Below are positions 61,421-64,000 of a stretch of DNA of 64,000 nucleotides, in pieces. A program made the position numbers and the translations under genes. The stretch's first letter is position 1; the number at the start of each line of letters is the position of its first letter. Source of the stretch: Vitellaria paradoxa (taxonomy: Eukaryota; Streptophyta; Magnoliopsida; Ericales; Sapotaceae); NCBI GenBank assembly GCA_019916065.1, contig CM034234.1, positions 5,678,342 through 5,742,341 of the forward strand, in the 5' to 3' direction. The notes under the pieces are model-generated. The model made no database searches, was not told the origin of the DNA, and saw only the letters and a program-made list of their open reading frames with translations.

Positions 61421-64000
61421 TCAAGCTGGAGCATACAAATCAAACATGCCCAGCTTGGTAGATAAATGCTGGAAGGAGGATCGAGACAAAGGTTTGGTAA
61501 GAATGTCGCCCAATTGCGAGTCTGAGCGCACATATGGTGTGCAAATATCACCTCTCTTCAAACAGTCTCAAATAAAGTGACAATCAACTTCAATATGTTT
61601 CGTACGCTCATGAAACACAGGGTTATTGGCAATGAAGATGGCAGACTGATTATCACAAAACATAGACATTGGTTGCGGAACCTGTATACCAAAGTCATGT
61701 AAGAGTGAGCGAACCCAAAGCATCTCAGTGGTTGTATGTGCCATGGCACGATATTCAGCTTCAGCACTTGAACGAGCAACAACATTCTGCTTTTTACTTC
61801 GCCAAGTGACAATATTGTCACCAATAAAGGTACAATAGCCAGAGGTAGAACGACGATCAGTACGACTACCAGCCCAGTCAGCATCACTGTAACCAGTCAC
61901 AGAAAGAGAGGATGGTCGATATAACAAACCTCGACCAGGAGCACCTTTCAAGTAACGCAGAATACGACACACGGCCTCAAAATGGGACGTACGGGGATCA
62001 TGCATAAATTGACTAACAACCCCAACGGTATAGGTAATATCCGGGCGAGTGACAGTAAGATAGATCAATTTCCCAACTAAGCGTCGATAACGACCAACAT
62101 CAGAGAAAGGCTGACCATTAGTGGCATCAAGTTTAACAGATGTATCCATAGGAGTATCAGCAGGGCGAGAACCAAGTAAACCAGTTTCAGATAGAAGATC
62201 CAACACATACTTGCGCTGGGAAAGAGTGAGTCCTGCCCGAGACCGTGCTATTTCTATGCCAAGAAAATAGCGAAGAGCTCCCAAGTCTTTAGTATGAAAA
62301 TATTGACTTAAATAGGACTTCAAATTAGCAATACCTGAGATGTCATCTCCCGAAATAATGATATCGTCAGCATATACGATTAAAATAATGGAACCAGAAG
62401 AAGAATGCTGAGTAAAAACAGAATGATCGGAGGTGGACCGCTTCAAACCATACTTCAACATAACATCACTGAAGCGGTCAAACCAGGCACGAGGAGATTG
62501 CTTCAAACCATATAAGGCACGTCATAATCTGCAAACTAAGTTTTCATTCCCAGGGATAACATAACCAAGGGGTTGCTCCATGTAAACTTCCTCTTGAAGT
62601 TCACCATGAAGAAATGCGTTTTTAATATCAAGCTGATAAAGTGGCCAAGAGCGACTCACAGCTACAGCAAGAAGGATACGAACAGAGTTCAATCGAGCAA
62701 CTGGTGAAAAGGTCTCCAAATAGTCAACGCCATAAGTTTGAGTATAGCCATTAGCAACAAGGTGTGATTTGAGTCTCTCAATGGCACCATCTGGAAGATA
62801 CTTCACAGTATAGACCCAACGACATCCCACGGGTTGCTTACCAGAAGGTAATGGGACCAGCTCCCAGGTATGATTCTGGTAAAGGGCCTCCATTTCTTCA
62901 TCCATAGCATGCTTCCATCCAGGAGAAGATAATGCAGTTTGGAGTGAGGCTGGAAGTGAAATAGAAGACAAGACACAAACAAAGGAATGCAAACAAGGAG
63001 AAGTACGATGATAAGACACAAAGTTTGCAATAGGATGTTGGGTGCAAGCACGCCTACCTCGACATAAAGCAATGGGCAGCTCATCATCAGAAATAGGGGT
63101 TGGATCCTCAGACAAATTGGACGAATGGGATGGGCCATAAGAAACAACTGGTCTCTCCTGAGTCCGCTGATACACTTGTAAAGGAACACTCTGATTGTTT
63201 TGAGTATGCTGATACTCCTGCAAAGAAGACTGAGAAAGAGGTAAAGTAGGACTTAGCTCTCTTTGACCAGGCTCCCCCTCAATAGCAATAAAATCAGAAG
63301 ATAATGGAGTCCCAGAAGTAGAGAAAAAAATAGTGGACTCAAAAAAGGTAACATCAGCACTCACAAAATATCGACGAGAAGATGGGTGATAACAACGATA
63401 TCCTTTCTATGTACGGGAATAGCTCAAAAAAATGCATTTACGAGAACGGGGGGACAATTTATCCAAGTTAGGATCAAGAACATGAACAAAGGAAACACAA
63501 CCAAAAACTCGAGGAGTAAGAGGAAAGGGGTTACCAACAGAATAAAGAATGAAAAATGGAGACTTGTTACCCAATATGATAGATGGCATACGATTGATTA
63601 GGAAATAGGCAGTAAGGATAGCATCCCCCCAAAAAGATTTTGGTACATGCATATTAAGCATCATGGTAAGAGCAACATCAAGCAAATGACGATGTTTGCG
63701 CTCGGCAACACCGTTTTGTTGTGAGGTTTGAACACAAGAGGTTTGGTGAATAATCCCTCGATCTGCACAAAAGGATGCTATAACAGATTGCACATATTCC
63801 AAAGCATTATCTGAACGAAAAATTTTGATACGTTTGCCAAATTGGGTAAAAATCTCATTGTAAAAGCGAGTCACAATATAAGGTAATTCAGATCGCTTTT
63901 TCATTAAGAACAACCAAGTCATACGAGAATGATCATCAACGAAAATAAAAAAATATTGGTAACCATTAATACTAGTAGTACGAGATGGCCCCCATATGTC
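61421..64000 (-). pseudogene. Copia polyprotein, integrase to RNase H, with three stop codons; runs off the window
   Basis: One minus-strand frame runs from the window edge to the TGA at 61421-61423. Order: integrase core (VDDHSR, RSDNALEY, QNGVAERKHRHLLD), linker, reverse transcriptase (WELVPLPSGKQPVGCRWVYT, NAFLHGELQEEVYMEQPLGY, catalytic YADD in LIVYADDIIISGDD) and RNase H (SDADWAGSRTDRRSTSGYC, SSAEAEYRAMAH), ending MFDLYAPA. Order integrase before reverse transcriptase defines Copia. Only three stops interrupt it: TAG 63407-63409, TGA 62522-62524 and TGA 61568-61570. gag, protease and the 5' LTR lie beyond the window. The element is in the same orientation as the PRR gene and upstream of its recognisable exons. 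Confidence 0.9.

Noticed and set aside
1..64000. tRNA, rRNA or CRISPR arrays
   Set aside because: No cloverleaf-consistent tRNA gene, rRNA segment or regularly spaced identical repeats were seen; B-box words belong to SINEs.

Overview
The window is AT-rich nuclear DNA of a flowering plant. Multi-exon genes carry GT-AG introns, and the proteins match land-plant families: a TerC thylakoid protein, a receptor-like cytoplasmic kinase, a group I WRKY factor and a clock pseudo-response regulator. Between and inside the genes lie Copia, L1 and RTE retrotransposon remnants, tRNA-derived SINEs and MITE-like repeats. I cannot name the species; intron sizes and repeat types fit a eudicot or magnoliid.

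Layout. (1) 1-1383, +: last three exons of a TerC-family gene. (2) 5371-22563, +: a complete 18-exon gene for an 803-residue TBC-domain RabGAP with a C-terminal coiled coil. Its introns hold a hAT-type MITE, a retroelement nested in another element, an antisense exon of an rRNA-processing gene (EFG1) and LINE fragments. (3) 23.1-23.9 kb: a decayed RTE-type LINE tail. (4) 26203-31055, -: a complete 5-exon PBL-type kinase (396 residues). (5) 31.1-42.9 kb: no gene; one L1 and one SINE with clear target-site duplications, and a dispersed MITE-like family. (6) 42945-45797, -: a complete 5-exon group I WRKY gene resembling TTG2/WRKY44 (472 residues). (7) 45.8-54.7 kb: no gene; a probable solo LTR, a second L1 copy and a SINE. 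(8) 54758-59429, -: a PRR7/PRR3-clade gene lacking its 5' exon in the window, with a frameshift before the CCT domain and a stop codon inside it. (9) 61150-64000, -: a Copia element running off the window, with three in-frame stops.

The genes do not form an operon-like unit. They act separately: thylakoid biogenesis, vesicle traffic, immune or growth signalling, epidermal or seed-coat transcription, and the circadian clock. The points most worth a second look are the damaged CCT domain of the PRR gene, the splice-site-intact EFG1 exon captured antisense in the RabGAP gene, and several insertions whose target duplications can be read directly.
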